Source: Methyloprofundus sedimenti (GTDB lineage: Bacteria > Pseudomonadota > Gammaproteobacteria > Methylococcales > Methylomonadaceae). Taken from it: a stretch of 64,000 nt of DNA. Each line of letters begins with the position of its first letter. Position 1 is the first letter of the stretch. The notes under the pieces are model-generated. The model was not told where the DNA came from. It was given only the letters and a program-made list of their open reading frames with translations, and ran no database searches. The position numbers were made by a program, and so were the translations under genes. Shown here one piece after another: positions 37,982 through 48,826 of the stretch. The stretch spans positions 1,448,896-1,512,895 of the forward strand of contig NZ_LPUF01000001.1 of the NCBI RefSeq assembly GCF_002072955.1. The letters run 5' to 3'.

Positions 37982-40166
37982 CAAATTATGCATTATTGGT
38001 GTAGGACTGATTGGTGGGTCTGTTGCACGTGCGGCCAGAGAAAATAACCTATGTACAACGATTTCTGCCTATGGGCGTGAGCAAGAGCTGGATAATTTAC
38101 AGCAAGCTTTAGCATTAAAAGTTGTTGATAGTTATAGTCTCGATCTGGGGGAGGCCGTTGCTGATGCTGATTGTGTGATTATTGCAACACCTGTGGGGGC
38201 AATGCCCGATATTTTTAAGCAGCTTGAACCGTACTGGTCGGATAACGTGTTGTATATGGATGCGGGTAGTACTAAAGGGAGTGTAGTGACTGCGTTGTCT
38301 GAGTTGTTTTCCGGGATGCCGGCTAATTTTGTTCCGGCTCACCCCATTGCAGGAGCGGAGAAAAGCGGAGTCGATGCATCTCTGGTTGATTTATTTGAGG
38401 GTAAACGAGTCATTTTTACGCCCTGTGTACAAACCGGGGATAATTTCATTCAGCAAGCAACCCGTTTTTGGCAGGGTCTAGGCAGTACAGTCTCATATAT
38501 GCAAATAGAACAGCATGATGCAGTTCTCGCTGCCACCAGTCATTTGCCACATATCATGGCTTTTGCTTTAGTGGATTTGCTAGGCAGAAAAGACGAGCAA
38601 GGCGATATATTTAAATATGCAGCGGGAGGCTTTAAAGATTTTACGCGTATTGCATCCAGTGATCCGACTATGTGGGTGGACATCTGTATGGCAAATAAAC
38701 AACATATTATTCCATTAATTGAGCAGTTTTGTTCCGAGCTAGATGATGTTAAGCAAATGCTGCAAGGCAGTCAAGCTCAGGCACTGCACAATACTTTTAC
38801 TTATGCCCGAAATGCTCGGCAGCGCTTTTTAGATCAACACAATAACATGACACAATCAATAATTTTTACTGTTCAGCCTGGCGGCCACTTACAAGGTGAA
38901 GTACGTGTGCCCGGAGATAAATCAATTTCGCATCGGTCCATTATGTTGGGTTCACTTGCTGAAGGTGTAACACATGTGACAGGATTTTTAGAAGGCGATG
39001 ATGCTTTAGCTACCTTGCGTGCTTTTCAGGCGATGGGCGTGCAAATAGAAGGACCTGTAGATGGTAAGGTTACCATTCATGGTGTTGGGCTGGATGGTTT
39101 ACAGGCTCCTAAAGAGCCGATCTATTTAGGTAACTCAGGGACATCAATGCGTTTGCTATGCGGATTGTTAGCAGGGCAAAAATTTGATGCAGTTTTGACT
39201 GGAGATAAGTCCTTATCGGGTCGTCCAATGCGCCGTGTCATTGACCCTTTAAGTAAAATGGGGGCGATAATTGAAAGTACCGAAAACGGAACTGCACCTT
39301 TAACTATTAGAGGTCAAAGCGGTGCTTTACAGGGTATTCATTATGATATGCCTATTGCCAGTGCTCAGGTTAAGTCTTGCTTGTTATTAGCCGGGTTATA
39401 TGCACAGGGTGAAACCTCGGTAACTGAGCCAGCACCAACACGCGACCATACAGAACGTATGCTTTCGGGCTTTGCTCACCCTGTCAAACAGAAAGGTAAT
39501 CAGGTAACAATTTCTCGACTAGGGCCACTAAAGGCAACTGATATTGAAGTCCCCAGTGATATTTCATCAGCAGCCTTTTTTCTGGTGGGTGCTTCAATTG
39601 CGGCAAATTCAGATTTGACCTTAAAGCATGTAGGTATTAATCCAACTCGCACGGGTGTGATTAATATTTTGCAATTGATGGGGGCGAATATTGAACTGCT
39701 TAATCAGTGCACAGTTGGAGGTGAGCCTGTTGCTGATATACGAGTACGTAGTGCTACTTTAAAAGGAATTGTAATCCCGGAAGAATTTGTCGCATTGGCG
39801 ATAGACGAATTTCCAGTATTATTTGTAGCAGCTGCCTGTGCAGAGGGAACAACTATTTTAACCGGTGCAAAAGAATTGCGAGTTAAAGAAAGTGATCGTA
39901 TTCAGGTAATGGCAGATGGTTTACAAATTCTAGGTGTTGATGCGCAACCAACGGAAGATGGCATGGTCATTCAGGGTGGTAAGATAGGCGGTGGAACTGT
40001 TGTTTCTCATGGCGACCATCGTATTGCCATGTCCTTTGCTATGGCGGCTTTACGGGCAAGCGAAACTATTATTATAGATGATTGTGCGAATGTAAATACT
40101 TCATTTCCTGGCTTTGTGACGCTAACGGCACAATTAGGACTTAATATCGGTAGTAAGGAAGCTTAA
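37974..40166 (+). CDS. Fused prephenate dehydrogenase (TyrA) / EPSP synthase (AroA)
   Basis: 730-aa fusion. Residues 1-290 are TyrA: GVGLIGGS dinucleotide-binding loop and AHPIAGAEKSGV. From about residue 292 (Met at 38847) the protein is AroA: VPGDKSISHRSIMLGSLAEG, LGNSGTSMRLLCGLL, RPMRRVIDPL, and the RVKESDRIQVMADGL motif. TyrA oxidises prephenate towards tyrosine, and AroA makes EPSP from shikimate 3-phosphate, the target of glyphosate. The fusion is known in this lineage of gammaproteobacteria. The ATG lies inside the hisC end, and its stop overlaps the cmk start. Confidence 0.96.
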   Translation: MFNKLCIIGVGLIGGSVARAARENNLCTTISAYGREQELDNLQQALALKVVDSYSLDLGEAVADADCVIIATPVGAMPDIFKQLEPYWSDNVLYMDAGSTKGSVVTALSELFSGMPANFVPAHPIAGAEKSGVDASLVDLFEGKRVIFTPCVQTGDNFIQQATRFWQGLGSTVSYMQIEQHDAVLAATSHLPHIMAFALVDLLGRKDEQGDIFKYAAGGFKDFTRIASSDPTMWVDICMANKQHIIPLIEQFCSELDDVKQMLQGSQAQALHNTFTYARNARQRFLDQHNNMTQSIIFTVQPGGHLQGEVRVPGDKSISHRSIMLGSLAEGVTHVTGFLEGDDALATLRAFQAMGVQIEGPVDGKVTIHGVGLDGLQAPKEPIYLGNSGTSMRLLCGLLAGQKFDAVLTGDKSLSGRPMRRVIDPLSKMGAIIESTENGTAPLTIRGQSGALQGIHYDMPIASAQVKSCLLLAGLYAQGETSVTEPAPTRDHTERMLSGFAHPVKQKGNQVTISRLGPLKATDIEVPSDISSAAFFLVGASIAANSDLTLKHVGINPTRTGVINILQLMGANIELLNQCTVGGEPVADIRVRSATLKGIVIPEEFVALAIDEFPVLFVAAACAEGTTILTGAKELRVKESDRIQVMADGLQILGVDAQPTEDGMVIQGGKIGGGTVVSHGDHRIAMSFAMAALRASETIIIDDCANVNTSFPGFVTLTAQLGLNIGSKEA

Positions 40167-40822
40167 TGAATATTCCTGTATTGACTATTGATGGTCCTAG
40201 TGGGGCAGGGAAGGGCACAGTAAGCCGCGCGGTGGCAAAAAAATTAGGCTGGCATTATCTGGATAGTGGGTCTATTTATCGTTCTCTGGCAATTTCTGCT
40301 CTCGATAAACAGATTGACTTGCAAGATATTGCCAAAATAACGTTGCTCGCCGAAAAAATGCATTTGGCTTTTGAATGTGATGATGTGTTAATTGTCTCAT
40401 TAGATGGCGTAAATATTACCCACCGCTTAGCTACCGAAGAGACCGGTGCCGCAGCTTCAACGATAGCTGCATATCCTGAAGTGCGTGCGGTTTTATTGCA
40501 AAAACAAAAAGACTTTCGTCGGTTTCCGGGTTTGGTTGCTGATGGTCGTGATATGGGTACAGTCGTTTTTGCAGATGCCCCCTATAAGGTGTTTTTAACG
40601 GCTAGCGCACTCGAAAGAGGAAAAAGAAGATTTAAACAGTTGAAAGAAAAAGGAATAGATGCTAACCTTGATAAGATTACTCATGAGATAGAATTGCGTG
40701 ATCGTCGTGATCGTGAACGAAAAGCTGCCCCTTTAATTCCGGCAGTAGATGCTTTTTACCTGGATTCATCTGATTTAAGTATCGATGAAGTCATAAATCA
40801 GGTAATTATTTTGACTGAATGA
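40166..40822 (+). CDS. cmk: Cytidylate kinase
   Basis: 218-aa nucleotide kinase phosphorylating CMP and dCMP. The Walker A is DGPSGAGKGTVSRAVA, followed by LDSGSIYRSLA, VADGRDMGTVVFADAPYK and the lid ELRDRRDRER. In canonical CMP kinases the segment reads LDSGAxYR; a Ser takes the Ala place here, a mild change. Standard neighbour of rpsA, 96 bp upstream of it. Confidence 0.97.
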   Translation: MNIPVLTIDGPSGAGKGTVSRAVAKKLGWHYLDSGSIYRSLAISALDKQIDLQDIAKITLLAEKMHLAFECDDVLIVSLDGVNITHRLATEETGAAASTIAAYPEVRAVLLQKQKDFRRFPGLVADGRDMGTVVFADAPYKVFLTASALERGKRRFKQLKEKGIDANLDKITHEIELRDRRDRERKAAPLIPAVDAFYLDSSDLSIDEVINQVIILTE

Positions 40823-40918
40823 AGTAATATATTTTGGTGGCTGTATGATGACATACGGCTCTTTTTAACTATAGAGATAGAGACTTGGATTTTACATACA
40901 AGTCTGGGACATAAAACA

Positions 40919-42580
40919 ATGAGCGAGAGCTTTGCTGAATTATTTGAAGAAAGTGTAAAACAAACGGAAATGCGTACTGGCGCTATGCTAGTTGGTACTG
41001 TCGTAGACATCGATAACGATAAAGTTATTGTCAGTGCAGGATTAAAATCGGAAGGTGTTATTCCAAGATGGCAATTTTTAAATGATGAAGGCGACCTTGA
41101 AGTTAATGTTGGCGATGAAGTCGAGGTTGCATTAGATTTAATCGAAGATGGCTTGGGAGCTACCTTACTTTCTCGTGATAAAGCGAAGAAACATAGAGCT
41201 TGGGGTGAACTGGAAACTGCTTTTGAAACCGAAGCTACGATTGTTGGTCGTATCAATGGTAAAGTTCGCGGTGGTTTTACGGTATCTGTAGGTGCTTTGC
41301 GTGCTTTCTTGCCTGGTTCATTGGTAGATGTTCGTCCAATCAGAGACACTACTTTCCTTGAAGGTCGTGATCTTGAATTCAAAGTCATTAAAATCGACCA
41401 AAAACGCAATAATGTTGTGTTATCTCGTCGTGCAGTGGTTGAAAAAGAATATAGTGCAGAAAGAGATGAATTACTTAAAACACTAGCTGATGGAATAGTC
41501 GTAAAAGGTATTGTTAAAAACTTAACAGACTACGGTGCATTTATTGATTTAGGTGGAATAGACGGTTTATTACATATTACAGATATGGCATGGCGTCGTG
41601 TTCGTCACCCATCTGAGTGTGTTGAGATTGGTCAAGAAATCGAAGTTAAGGTTCTTAAGTTCGACAAAGAAAAAACGCGTGTTTCACTAGGCATGAAACA
41701 AATGGCGGAGGATCCATGGCACGATATAGCTAACCGCTACCCAGCAGGCACCCGCGTAACAGGTAAGGTGAATAACTTAACGGATTATGGTTGCTTTATT
41801 GAAATTGAAGAAGGCGTTGAAGGTTTAGTTCACGTTTCTGAAATGGACTGGACTAACAAAAACGTTAACCCAGCTAAAGTTGTCCAGTTAGGTGACCCGG
41901 TTGAAGTCATGATTCTTGAAATCGACGAAGAAAGACGTCGTATTTCATTAGGTATGAAGCAATGTCGCACTAATCCATGGGATGAGTTTGCTGCTACGCA
42001 TAATAAAGGCGATAAAATTTCAGGCAAGATTAAATCAATCACTGATTTTGGTATCTTTATTGGTCTTGATGGAAATATTGATGGTCTGGTACATATGTCT
42101 GACATTTCATGGTCAGATACACCTGAAGATTCGATTCGTGATTATCAAAAAGGCGATGAAGTAGAAACGGTTATTTTAGCCGTCGATGCTGAACGTGAAC
42201 GTATTTCATTAGGTATCAAGCAATTACAGCAAGATCCATTCCAGAACTATATTGCTATTAACGAAAAAGGTAGCATGGTTAAAGGTGTGGTAAAAGAGGT
42301 TGATGCAAAAGGTGCTGTGATAACTTTAGCTGAAAATATTGAAGGTTATCTAAGAGCGTCTGAAATTCAGCGTGACCGTGTTGAAGATGCGACTAAATTA
42401 CTTAGCGTAGGCGATGAAATTGAAGCTAAATTTCTTGGAGTTGACAAGAAAAATAAATCAATTTCTCTATCTATCAAAGCTAAAGATTCTGATGAAGAAG
42501 CGAGCGTCATGAAGGAATATTCAGAGCAAACTCCTGGGACTCCTACCATGGGTGATTTGTTTAAGCAGTTAGATAAGTAA
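40919..42580 (+). CDS. rpsA: 30S ribosomal protein S1
   Basis: 553-aa S1 with six S1/OB repeats, for example [19 protein letters not shown] (first), [20 protein letters not shown] (third), [23 protein letters not shown] (fourth) and [22 protein letters not shown] (fifth). It binds mRNA leaders on the small subunit and helps unfold them. Its length is typical of gammaproteobacterial six-domain S1. A terminator lies downstream at 42622. Confidence 0.98.
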   Translation: MSESFAELFEESVKQTEMRTGAMLVGTVVDIDNDKVIVSAGLKSEGVIPRWQFLNDEGDLEVNVGDEVEVALDLIEDGLGATLLSRDKAKKHRAWGELETAFETEATIVGRINGKVRGGFTVSVGALRAFLPGSLVDVRPIRDTTFLEGRDLEFKVIKIDQKRNNVVLSRRAVVEKEYSAERDELLKTLADGIVVKGIVKNLTDYGAFIDLGGIDGLLHITDMAWRRVRHPSECVEIGQEIEVKVLKFDKEKTRVSLGMKQMAEDPWHDIANRYPAGTRVTGKVNNLTDYGCFIEIEEGVEGLVHVSEMDWTNKNVNPAKVVQLGDPVEVMILEIDEERRRISLGMKQCRTNPWDEFAATHNKGDKISGKIKSITDFGIFIGLDGNIDGLVHMSDISWSDTPEDSIRDYQKGDEVETVILAVDAERERISLGIKQLQQDPFQNYIAINEKGSMVKGVVKEVDAKGAVITLAENIEGYLRASEIQRDRVEDATKLLSVGDEIEAKFLGVDKKNKSISLSIKAKDSDEEASVMKEYSEQTPGTPTMGDLFKQLDK

Positions 42581-42621
42581 TAACTTAGCGTTAAAAACAG
42601 GGGTGTTAATTTGTATGGATT

Positions 42622-42652
42622 AACGCCCCTTGCTTTATGCAAGGGCGTTTTT
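42622..42652 (+). terminator. rpsA terminator
   Basis: AACGCCCCTTGC and GCAAGGGCGTT pair over about 10 bp around a TTTAT loop, followed by TTTTT on the plus strand. It ends the long serC-to-rpsA stretch before ihfB. Confidence 0.85.
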
Positions 42653-42709
42653 GCTGTGGACAGTCAATAACGTTTAAATAAAATATCACAATAATTTTTA
42701 GGAAAAACT

Positions 42710-43015
42710 GTGACAAAGTCTGAATTAATTGAACAATTAGCAAAGAAACAACCTCATTTGGCTTTGCAGGATGTAGAATTAGCTGTCAAATGTATGCTGG
42801 AGCAGATGAGCCAGGCTTTATCGACTAATGAAAGAATAGAAGTGCGGGGTTTTGGAAGTTTTTCTTTGCATCATCGTAAGCCCAGGATGGGGCGCAATCC
42901 TAAAACAGGCGATGCCGTTTCTTTAACAGAAAAATATGTCCCACATTTTAAACCGGGCAAAGAATTGCGTGACCGTGTTGATGAAACCAGACATACTCAT
43001 ATCATAACGGATTAA
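42710..43015 (+). CDS. ihfB: Integration host factor subunit beta
   Basis: 101-aa HU/IHF-family protein, starting with GTG ([10 protein letters not shown]). The family motif [22 protein letters not shown] supplies the DNA-bending beta arms with its intercalating Pro, and [14 protein letters not shown] closes the fold. It pairs with IhfA. It lies downstream of rpsA as in other gammaproteobacteria. Confidence 0.97.
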   Translation: MTKSELIEQLAKKQPHLALQDVELAVKCMLEQMSQALSTNERIEVRGFGSFSLHHRKPRMGRNPKTGDAVSLTEKYVPHFKPGKELRDRVDETRHTHIITD

Positions 43016-43037
43016 CAATATTACCTGAGACAGTTTT

Positions 43038-43301
43038 ATGATGCGGATTATAGTGTTTGCTTTTTTTTTACTAATTGCTGTGATTGCTGTGATCTTCTCT
43101 TTGCGTAATTTCCAGGCCATATCGATTGATCTGTATTTTACGACCATACAAATGCCTTTGGCTTTAGCATTAACCATCGAATTATTTGCAGGAATCTTTA
43201 TCGGTTTCTTAGTTGCATTTATGCATATTATTAAACTGAAGTCTCAGAATAAATTGCTAGATAGAAAAGTACGCCATATTCTGCCGCCAGACTCACGATA
43301 G
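43038..43301 (+). CDS. lapA: LapA-domain inner-membrane protein
   Basis: 87-aa protein with two hydrophobic helices (residues 3-20 and 39-62) joined by the motif FSLRNFQAISIDLYF, typical of the DUF1049/LapA family that works with LapB in lipopolysaccharide assembly. The Asn in the loop and the short charged tail fit. It follows ihfB by 22 nt; lapB, often next, is absent here. Confidence 0.85.
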   Translation: MMRIIVFAFFLLIAVIAVIFSLRNFQAISIDLYFTTIQMPLALALTIELFAGIFIGFLVAFMHIIKLKSQNKLLDRKVRHILPPDSR

Positions 43302-43348
43302 TTATTCAGCTTTCAGAGCGGGCAATACAACTGCGCATGATTAATAAA

Positions 43349-44779
43349 TTACTCAATAACTAATTCCTTGATTTTTCGAGTCAAAGTATTACGTCCATAG
43401 CCTAATAAAATAGCTGCTTCATGTCGGCGTCCCTGTGTGTGTTCTAAAGCAGATTTAATTAAGATAGATTCAGTGAGGGGGATAATTTGTTTGGCTATGT
43501 CATGTTGCTTAAGTATGATTTTTTCTTCTATCGCTTTTTTTAAGCTTAATTCCCAATTAGTCTCTGATCCAGATTTGCTTTCATTAGTTTCGCTTGTTTT
43601 ATAAGCAGGTAACAATTCAGGTGGAAGATCGACTAGATGAATTTCTCTTCCTGAAGCCATTACCGTAATCCAGCGGCAAATATTCTCTAGTTGGCGCACA
43701 TTTCCAGGCCAGGGTAGAGTGCATAAGTAGGCTTCTGTTTCATCTGTTAATATCTTGACCTCGCTGTCCAGTTCTTGTGCCGCAGAAGCTAAAAAATGCT
43801 GCATTAAAATTGGAATATCCTGGGTTCGTTCACTTAGTGGTGGAATGTGTATGCGTATTACATTAAGACGATGAAATAAATCCTCTCTAAATCTCCCCTG
43901 CTCAACTAATGCTTCAAGGTTTTGGTGGGTGGCAGCAATAATACGTACATTGACTCTAATGGGGGCGTGTGCTCCAACTGGATAAAACTCATTGTCAGAT
44001 AACACGCGTAACAAGCGTGTTTGTAATTCAGCTGGCATATCGCCTATCTCATCAAGAAATAAAGTACCATTATCTGCTTGTTCAAATCGCCCGGCGCGTC
44101 GTGCATTTGCACCCGTAAATGCGCCTTTTTCATGACCAAATAATTCAGATTCCATTAAATCTTTAGGTATGGCAGCCATATTTAAGGCAATAAATGGTTT
44201 TTTTGCTCGCGGACTATGTCGGTGTAGGGATTTGGCAACCAGTTCTTTCCCTGTGCCTGACTGACCATTGATGAGTACAGTAATATGAGATCGTGCCAGG
44301 CGGCCGATAGCACGAAAAACCTCTTGCATTGCAGGCGCTTCGCCAATGATTTCAGAAGATACGTCATTATCATTGTTAAGTTTTGGCGTCTTGTTTTCCT
44401 GCGGCTGATTATGTAGACAGGCTCGCTGAACAACCGCAAGCATTTCTTCGATATCAAAAGGCTTGGGTAAATACTCAAATGCCCCCCCGTGAAAGGCTGA
44501 AACGGCACTTTCTAAGTCAGAGTGTGCAGTCATAATAATTACTGGCAGTTCAGGGTGTGTATGCTGAAGTTTTTTTAGTAATTGAAAGCCGTCCATGCCC
44601 GGCATGCGAATGTCGGATAACAGGACGTCTGGTGTATCATTTTCAAGTGCATTCAACATTTCCATAGCTGTGCCAAAGCTCCGCGTGGCGATGTTGTTTT
44701 TATTGAGTGCTTTTTCAATTACCCAGCGAATAGATTTATCATCCTCGGTAATCCAGACATGGCTGATATTGCTAGTCAT
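43349..44779 (-). CDS. glnG: Nitrogen regulation response regulator NtrC
   Basis: 476-aa sigma54 activator. The receiver domain has the phospho-acceptor Asp56 in [14 protein letters not shown]. The AAA+ domain has [11 protein letters not shown] Walker [14 protein letters not shown] (the GAFTGA loop that contacts sigma54), and [10 protein letters not shown]. The C-terminal Fis-type helix-turn-helix is [22 protein letters not shown]. It is phosphorylated by NtrB when nitrogen is short and activates glnA. The start overlaps the ntrB end by 8 nt. Confidence 0.97.
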   Translation of the reverse strand: MTSNISHVWITEDDKSIRWVIEKALNKNNIATRSFGTAMEMLNALENDTPDVLLSDIRMPGMDGFQLLKKLQHTHPELPVIIMTAHSDLESAVSAFHGGAFEYLPKPFDIEEMLAVVQRACLHNQPQENKTPKLNNDNDVSSEIIGEAPAMQEVFRAIGRLARSHITVLINGQSGTGKELVAKSLHRHSPRAKKPFIALNMAAIPKDLMESELFGHEKGAFTGANARRAGRFEQADNGTLFLDEIGDMPAELQTRLLRVLSDNEFYPVGAHAPIRVNVRIIAATHQNLEALVEQGRFREDLFHRLNVIRIHIPPLSERTQDIPILMQHFLASAAQELDSEVKILTDETEAYLCTLPWPGNVRQLENICRWITVMASGREIHLVDLPPELLPAYKTSETNESKSGSETNWELSLKKAIEEKIILKQHDIAKQIIPLTESILIKSALEHTQGRRHEAAILLGYGRNTLTRKIKELVIE

Positions 44780-45875
44780 TTACATTTCCTACAGGTAAAT
44801 AAATTGAAAAAATGGTATTTTCTGCTGTACTTGTACATTCGATAATGCCGTTATATTGATTAATGATCGATTGAGAGATAGGCAGGCCTAATCCAGTACC
44901 ATCACTGTGTCCTGTGATCATGGGATAAAAAATCTGGTTCATTAATTCCGGCTTTATGCCGCTGCCATTATCGATAATATCAATGCGTGCGGCTAATTTG
45001 TGACGGTTTCCGGCAATGGTCATTTGCCTATATATGCGAGTTCGCAGAGTAATTTCGCCTGTGTTTTGAATTGCCTGAGTTGCATTGCGAACAATATTTA
45101 AAAAGGCCTGAATTAGTTGATTTTTGTCTGCTTTTAGTTCTGGAATACTGGGGTCATAATCACGTTTGATGGTTATCGAATCACTCACTTCAGCCTGAAC
45201 CAATTGTCGTACTCGTTCTAATGTTTCGTGAATGTTTAAAGCGACTTTATTAGGCAGTTTGTTAGGGCCGAGCATTTTATCCATTAAGGCTTTCATACGA
45301 TTAGCTTCTTCGATAATTATTCGCGTATACTCTTTCAAATCATCCTGTTGTAATTCAATCTCCAGTAGCTGAGCAGCGCCGCGTAAACCCCCGAGAGGGT
45401 TTTTGATTTCATGAGCAAATCCCCGCATCAACATCCGTGAGGTGTGCTCTTGGGCAATGAGTTGTTCTTCTTTAGATATTCTTAAATGCCGATCAAGCTG
45501 TTGTAACTCTATAAGAACTTCTGCTTCTTGTTGGTTTTCAAGTATGGGCGTTGCGCTAAAGCTAATGGTTATGTTTTTGTGGAACAAATTCAGAGTCAGC
45601 TCACGGTCAAAAAAACCTTCGTTGTGCTCTATGCACTGTAATAAATCATCAGTAAGTGATAAATCGGCCCCAAATATATCTTTTGCAGATTTGTCCAGCA
45701 AATGTCTTGCACTATCTTCAAATAAAACTTCACCAGCCGTGTTGATATAAATAAGTTTGAGATCTCTATTGAATAAGAGGATAGCTTCATTGATGTTATC
45801 GAGAATTTTTTTATGCACTTTTAGGACTTGAAAGAAGTAGTTTATATAATTAAATATAAGCAAATTATGGGCCAA
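44772..45875 (-). CDS. glnL: Nitrogen regulation sensor kinase NtrB
   Basis: Up to 367-aa cytoplasmic histidine kinase. A PAS domain (ILLFNRDLKLIYINTAGEVLF) leads to the phosphorylated His in GFAHEIKNPLGGLRGAAQLL, then the ATPase boxes IDIIDNGSGIKPEL and GTGLGLPISQSI. The N-terminus is uncertain: an ATG at 45875 gives an extra 19 residues, and a GTG at the VHKKILDNI position would fit the family better. PII protein normally switches it between kinase and phosphatase. Cotranscribed with ntrC. Confidence 0.93.
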   Translation of the reverse strand: MAHNLLIFNYINYFFQVLKVHKKILDNINEAILLFNRDLKLIYINTAGEVLFEDSARHLLDKSAKDIFGADLSLTDDLLQCIEHNEGFFDRELTLNLFHKNITISFSATPILENQQEAEVLIELQQLDRHLRISKEEQLIAQEHTSRMLMRGFAHEIKNPLGGLRGAAQLLEIELQQDDLKEYTRIIIEEANRMKALMDKMLGPNKLPNKVALNIHETLERVRQLVQAEVSDSITIKRDYDPSIPELKADKNQLIQAFLNIVRNATQAIQNTGEITLRTRIYRQMTIAGNRHKLAARIDIIDNGSGIKPELMNQIFYPMITGHSDGTGLGLPISQSIINQYNGIIECTSTAENTIFSIYLPVGNVND

Positions 45876-45949
45876 TTTATAAAATTAATGAATTGGCAAG
45901 GGCAGAAATAAAAATCCTTATTATGCACCAATAATGATCTAAAGGGCAT

Positions 45950-45978
45950 AAAAAACGCACCATAAAAGTGCGTTTTTT
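45950..45978 (-). terminator. Second terminator after glnA
   Basis: AAAAAACGCAC and GTGCGTTTTTT form a perfect 11-bp hairpin around a 7-nt loop. Minus-strand T-runs allow termination of glnA transcripts; the symmetrical A/T tracts allow either direction. It lies between glnA and ntrB. Confidence 0.8.
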
Positions 45979-45987
45979 ATTTTTAGC

Positions 45988-46023
45988 AAAAAAAAGGGCT
46001 ACTAAATAAATAGTGGCCCTTTT
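45988..46023 (-). terminator. First terminator after glnA
   Basis: AAAAGGGCTACTA and TAGTGGCCCTTTT form a 13-bp hairpin (one G-T pair) with an AATAAA loop, followed on the minus strand by a run of eight T. Placed 35 nt past the glnA stop. Confidence 0.85.
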
Positions 46024-46057
46024 CTATTAATATACCTATGACGGTAATCAGTAGTGG

Positions 46058-47467
46058 TTACAAGCTGTAGTACATATCGAATTCTACTGGATGCGTGCTT
46101 ACACGTAGGCGTTGTACTTCTTCACTTTTTAAAGCAATATATCCATCAATTGCATCATCAGTAAAAACGCCACCGCGAGTCAGGAATTCACGGTCTGCAT
46201 CTAATGCTTTTAACGCTTCATCAAAAGAGAATGCGACTTGTGGAATTGCTTTTTCTTCTTCTGGAGGTAAATCGTATAAATCTTTATCCATTGCATCACC
46301 AGGGTGAATTTTGTTCTGGATACCGTCAAGACCAGCCATTAGCATAGCTGAAAATGCCAGATAAGGGTTTGCTGTTGAATCAGGAAAGCGTACTTCAATT
46401 CGACGACCTTTTGGATTATTGACGAAAGGAATGCGGATGGAAGCTGAACGGTTACGTGCTGAATAAGCGAGCATAACAGGCGCTTCAAAGTGAGGTACTA
46501 AACGTTTGTAGCTGTTAGTTGATGCGTTAGTGAGTGCATTTAATGCTTTAGCATGTTTAATGATGCCGCCTATGTAGAATAAAGCTGTTTCAGATAGACC
46601 GCCGTATAAATCACCCGAAAATAGGTTAACACCATCTTTAGCTAAGGATTGGTGTACGTGCATGCCGCTACCATTATCACCAACAATAGGTTTAGGCATA
46701 AACGTCGCTGTTTTTCCATATGCATGTGCAATATTAGCAACGACATATTTTAATTCTAAAACTTCATCAGCTTTTTTAACTAATGTATTGAATTTAACAC
46801 CGATTTCACATTGGCCTGCTGTTGCTACTTCGTGGTGATGAACCTCAGTAGTCTGACCTATTTCTTCTAATACTAAACACATTGCAGAGCGCATGTCTTG
46901 TAAAGAGTCAACTGGAGGTACCGGGAAATAACCGCCTTTTACGCCAGGACGGTGACCGATATTACCATCTTCATAGATTTTTGAAGAGTTCCAGCCTGCT
47001 TCGTCTGAATCAATTTGGTAGCCGCAGCTACCCATGTCGGTATTCCAGCGTACATCATCAAATACGAAAAATTCATTTTCCGGGCCAAAAAAAGCAGTGT
47101 CTGCAATGCCGGTAGATTGTAAGTAGGCTTCAGCACGTTTTGCGATAGAACGTGGATCGCGTTCGTAACCTTGCATATCTTTTGGTTCGATGATGTCGCA
47201 ACGTAAAATTAAAGTATTGTCATCAAAGAATGGATCGATTTTAGCTGAAGCTGGATCTGGCATCAAGATCATGTCAGATTCGTTAATGCCTTTCCATCCT
47301 GCCACAGAAGAGCCATCAAACATATTACCCTCTTCAAAGGTGTCTTCATCAATGCTGTGAGCAGGGAAGGTTACATGTTGTTCTTTACCGCGGGTATCAC
47401 AAAAACGGAAATCAACAAATTTGATATCGTTTTCTTGTATTAATTTTAGTACGTTATCTACTGACAT
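46058..47467 (-). CDS. glnA: Glutamine synthetase, type I
   Basis: 469-aa dodecameric enzyme joining ammonia to glutamate with ATP. Motifs are [17 protein letters not shown], the ATP site [10 protein letters not shown] region, and the adenylylation loop with Tyr398 in [10 protein letters not shown], so activity is likely controlled by GlnE. A ribosome site TAGGAG precedes the ATG. Two strong terminators follow it, so ntrBC may rely on read-through or their own promoter. A possible sigma54 site (GG-N10-GC) lies at 47723-47738 on the minus strand, about 255 bp upstream. Confidence 0.98.
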   Translation of the reverse strand: MSVDNVLKLIQENDIKFVDFRFCDTRGKEQHVTFPAHSIDEDTFEEGNMFDGSSVAGWKGINESDMILMPDPASAKIDPFFDDNTLILRCDIIEPKDMQGYERDPRSIAKRAEAYLQSTGIADTAFFGPENEFFVFDDVRWNTDMGSCGYQIDSDEAGWNSSKIYEDGNIGHRPGVKGGYFPVPPVDSLQDMRSAMCLVLEEIGQTTEVHHHEVATAGQCEIGVKFNTLVKKADEVLELKYVVANIAHAYGKTATFMPKPIVGDNGSGMHVHQSLAKDGVNLFSGDLYGGLSETALFYIGGIIKHAKALNALTNASTNSYKRLVPHFEAPVMLAYSARNRSASIRIPFVNNPKGRRIEVRFPDSTANPYLAFSAMLMAGLDGIQNKIHPGDAMDKDLYDLPPEEEKAIPQVAFSFDEALKALDADREFLTRGGVFTDDAIDGYIALKSEEVQRLRVSTHPVEFDMYYSL

Positions 47468-47722
47468 TTAAGACATCTCCTAAGGGTTGTTTGAATTAGC
47501 TGTTAATATACAGCCTAGCTTAACAAATATAGCATATTACAATATAAAAATAAAAATTGCCTGTTTTCTTGAGTCATGAGACTTAAGTATATTTAAAGCA
47601 TAAATTATGCCATATATTAATTTATTGTTTTACTGTGATTGATTTTGTTGAATTAAAAAAATCAAAGATGAAAGTGCGTTATTTTGATGCAGTAAATTTA
47701 GGTGAAGCAAATATAATTGCTT

Positions 47723-47738
47723 TGCAAGAGGAAAGCCG
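47723..47738 (-). promoter_or_regulatory. Weak sigma54 promoter candidate for glnA
   Basis: The minus-strand CGGCTTTCCTCTTGCA has the GG and GC of the -24/-12 boxes at the right 10-bp spacing, but not the full TGGCAC element. It would give a 5' leader of about 245 nt. No paired NtrC sites were seen nearby. Confidence 0.25.
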
Positions 47739-48449
47739 TAAAAATTCTAAAACGAAAAATATATACTAGATACTGATATGAGAGGATGCAATGCTAATAG
47801 GAATTTTGGTATCATTAACATTCAATTGTTAACTTTGACATGCATAAACTTTTAAACAATAAAGTATTATATTTCTTGTAGGTTCTTTGCCCATAGAGTG
47901 TTAACTAATTTTCAAGAGATGCTGATCCCAATTTTTAATGCCAGATGAATGGCTTTTAGCGCTTTGGCCGAAGTTAACAGTGAACTTATTTAATAAAACA
48001 AAGTACATTGATTTATAAGTAATGATTGCATAGAGAGAGTGAATCAGGGATATAACTACCAACTCTCCAATATTTAAAATTATTGAAATATTGCTTTTGG
48101 AGTTAATTCAGCTCTGTTGAATTGGATTGTCTTTGGAGTTTTAGATCAAATTGTGTCTATTTTAAAGAATATAAGTTGACCTTAATGTTGGTGTCGGGGC
48201 ACTCAGGTTCTGAAGGGGGGTAGAATTGAATCAGCTTCCCTCTGAATAACGGGCGAGGGTATAAGGGAGTATTTAATTAATAGTAACATTGATAGTCAGC
48301 AAGTGACACTTAGAGAAATGAGCTTGCTACTTTAGAATGTTCCTTAAAACCCAGAAATCGCGGTTGACCGCTATAAAACATTACCTGATTACGTACAACT
48401 TACAGCCATATTAAAAAAATTTTAAATATCAGTATGTTAATAGTCTCGT

Positions 48450-48522
48450 CATTCCCGAAGTTTTTTATCGGGAATCTTTGCTTACCCCACGAGATTCCTG
48501 CTAAAAGCGTGCAGGAATGACG
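48450..48522. repeat. Palindromic intergenic repeat (CGTCATTCC type)
   Basis: The outer arms CGTCATTCC and GGAATGACG are inverted, and inside them CATTCCCGA...TCGGGAAT makes a second hairpin. This resembles the GTCATTCC/GGAATGAC dispersed repeats common between genes in many proteobacteria. Only one copy was noticed here. Confidence 0.55.
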
Positions 48523-48826
48523 AATATAGCTGAGAGTTATGGGTAATCAGGAAACGTTATAAGTGACTGAATATAAAATATAATGATCGTAAATACTTGT
48601 CATCTGTTGGGTGACTCTACTCCGCTTCACGGTTTTGTGCATAAATCTGAGCATGAAATACTGCGTTACAGTTCTTGCCAAGGGCTACGGCCATTGTCTG
48701 CGAGCTGTGCCTTGTCTTTCACACTCAGGTTTTTCACAAAATCCATGCTCAACTGCGGTTTTTAGGTTAAATAGAAGGTTTTTTTGTAAATGAAAATCGA
48801 CGATTGATTAGTGGGGAAAGGTTCTA

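Larger units (their letters stand above)
47468..48826. other. Long intergenic region upstream of glnA
   Basis: This 1.36-kb, AT-rich stretch lies between the divergent glnA and porin genes. It has no convincing gene. It holds a minus-strand GG-N10-GC at 47723-47738 (CGGCTTTCCTCTTGCA), a weak sigma54 candidate for glnA; a TTGACA at about 47837; and the palindromic repeat at 48450-48522. Short open frames (47671-47769 and 48583-48793) lack ribosome sites and coding character. It may contain decayed sequence. Confidence 0.5.

Noticed and set aside
40798-41409. 203-codon minus-strand frame over rpsA
   Set aside because: Ser-rich shadow of the S1 gene; the plus-strand S1 repeats are unambiguous.
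48583-48793. Two overlapping short frames upstream of the porin gene
   Set aside because: They lack ribosome sites and coding character, and they overlap each other in different frames.
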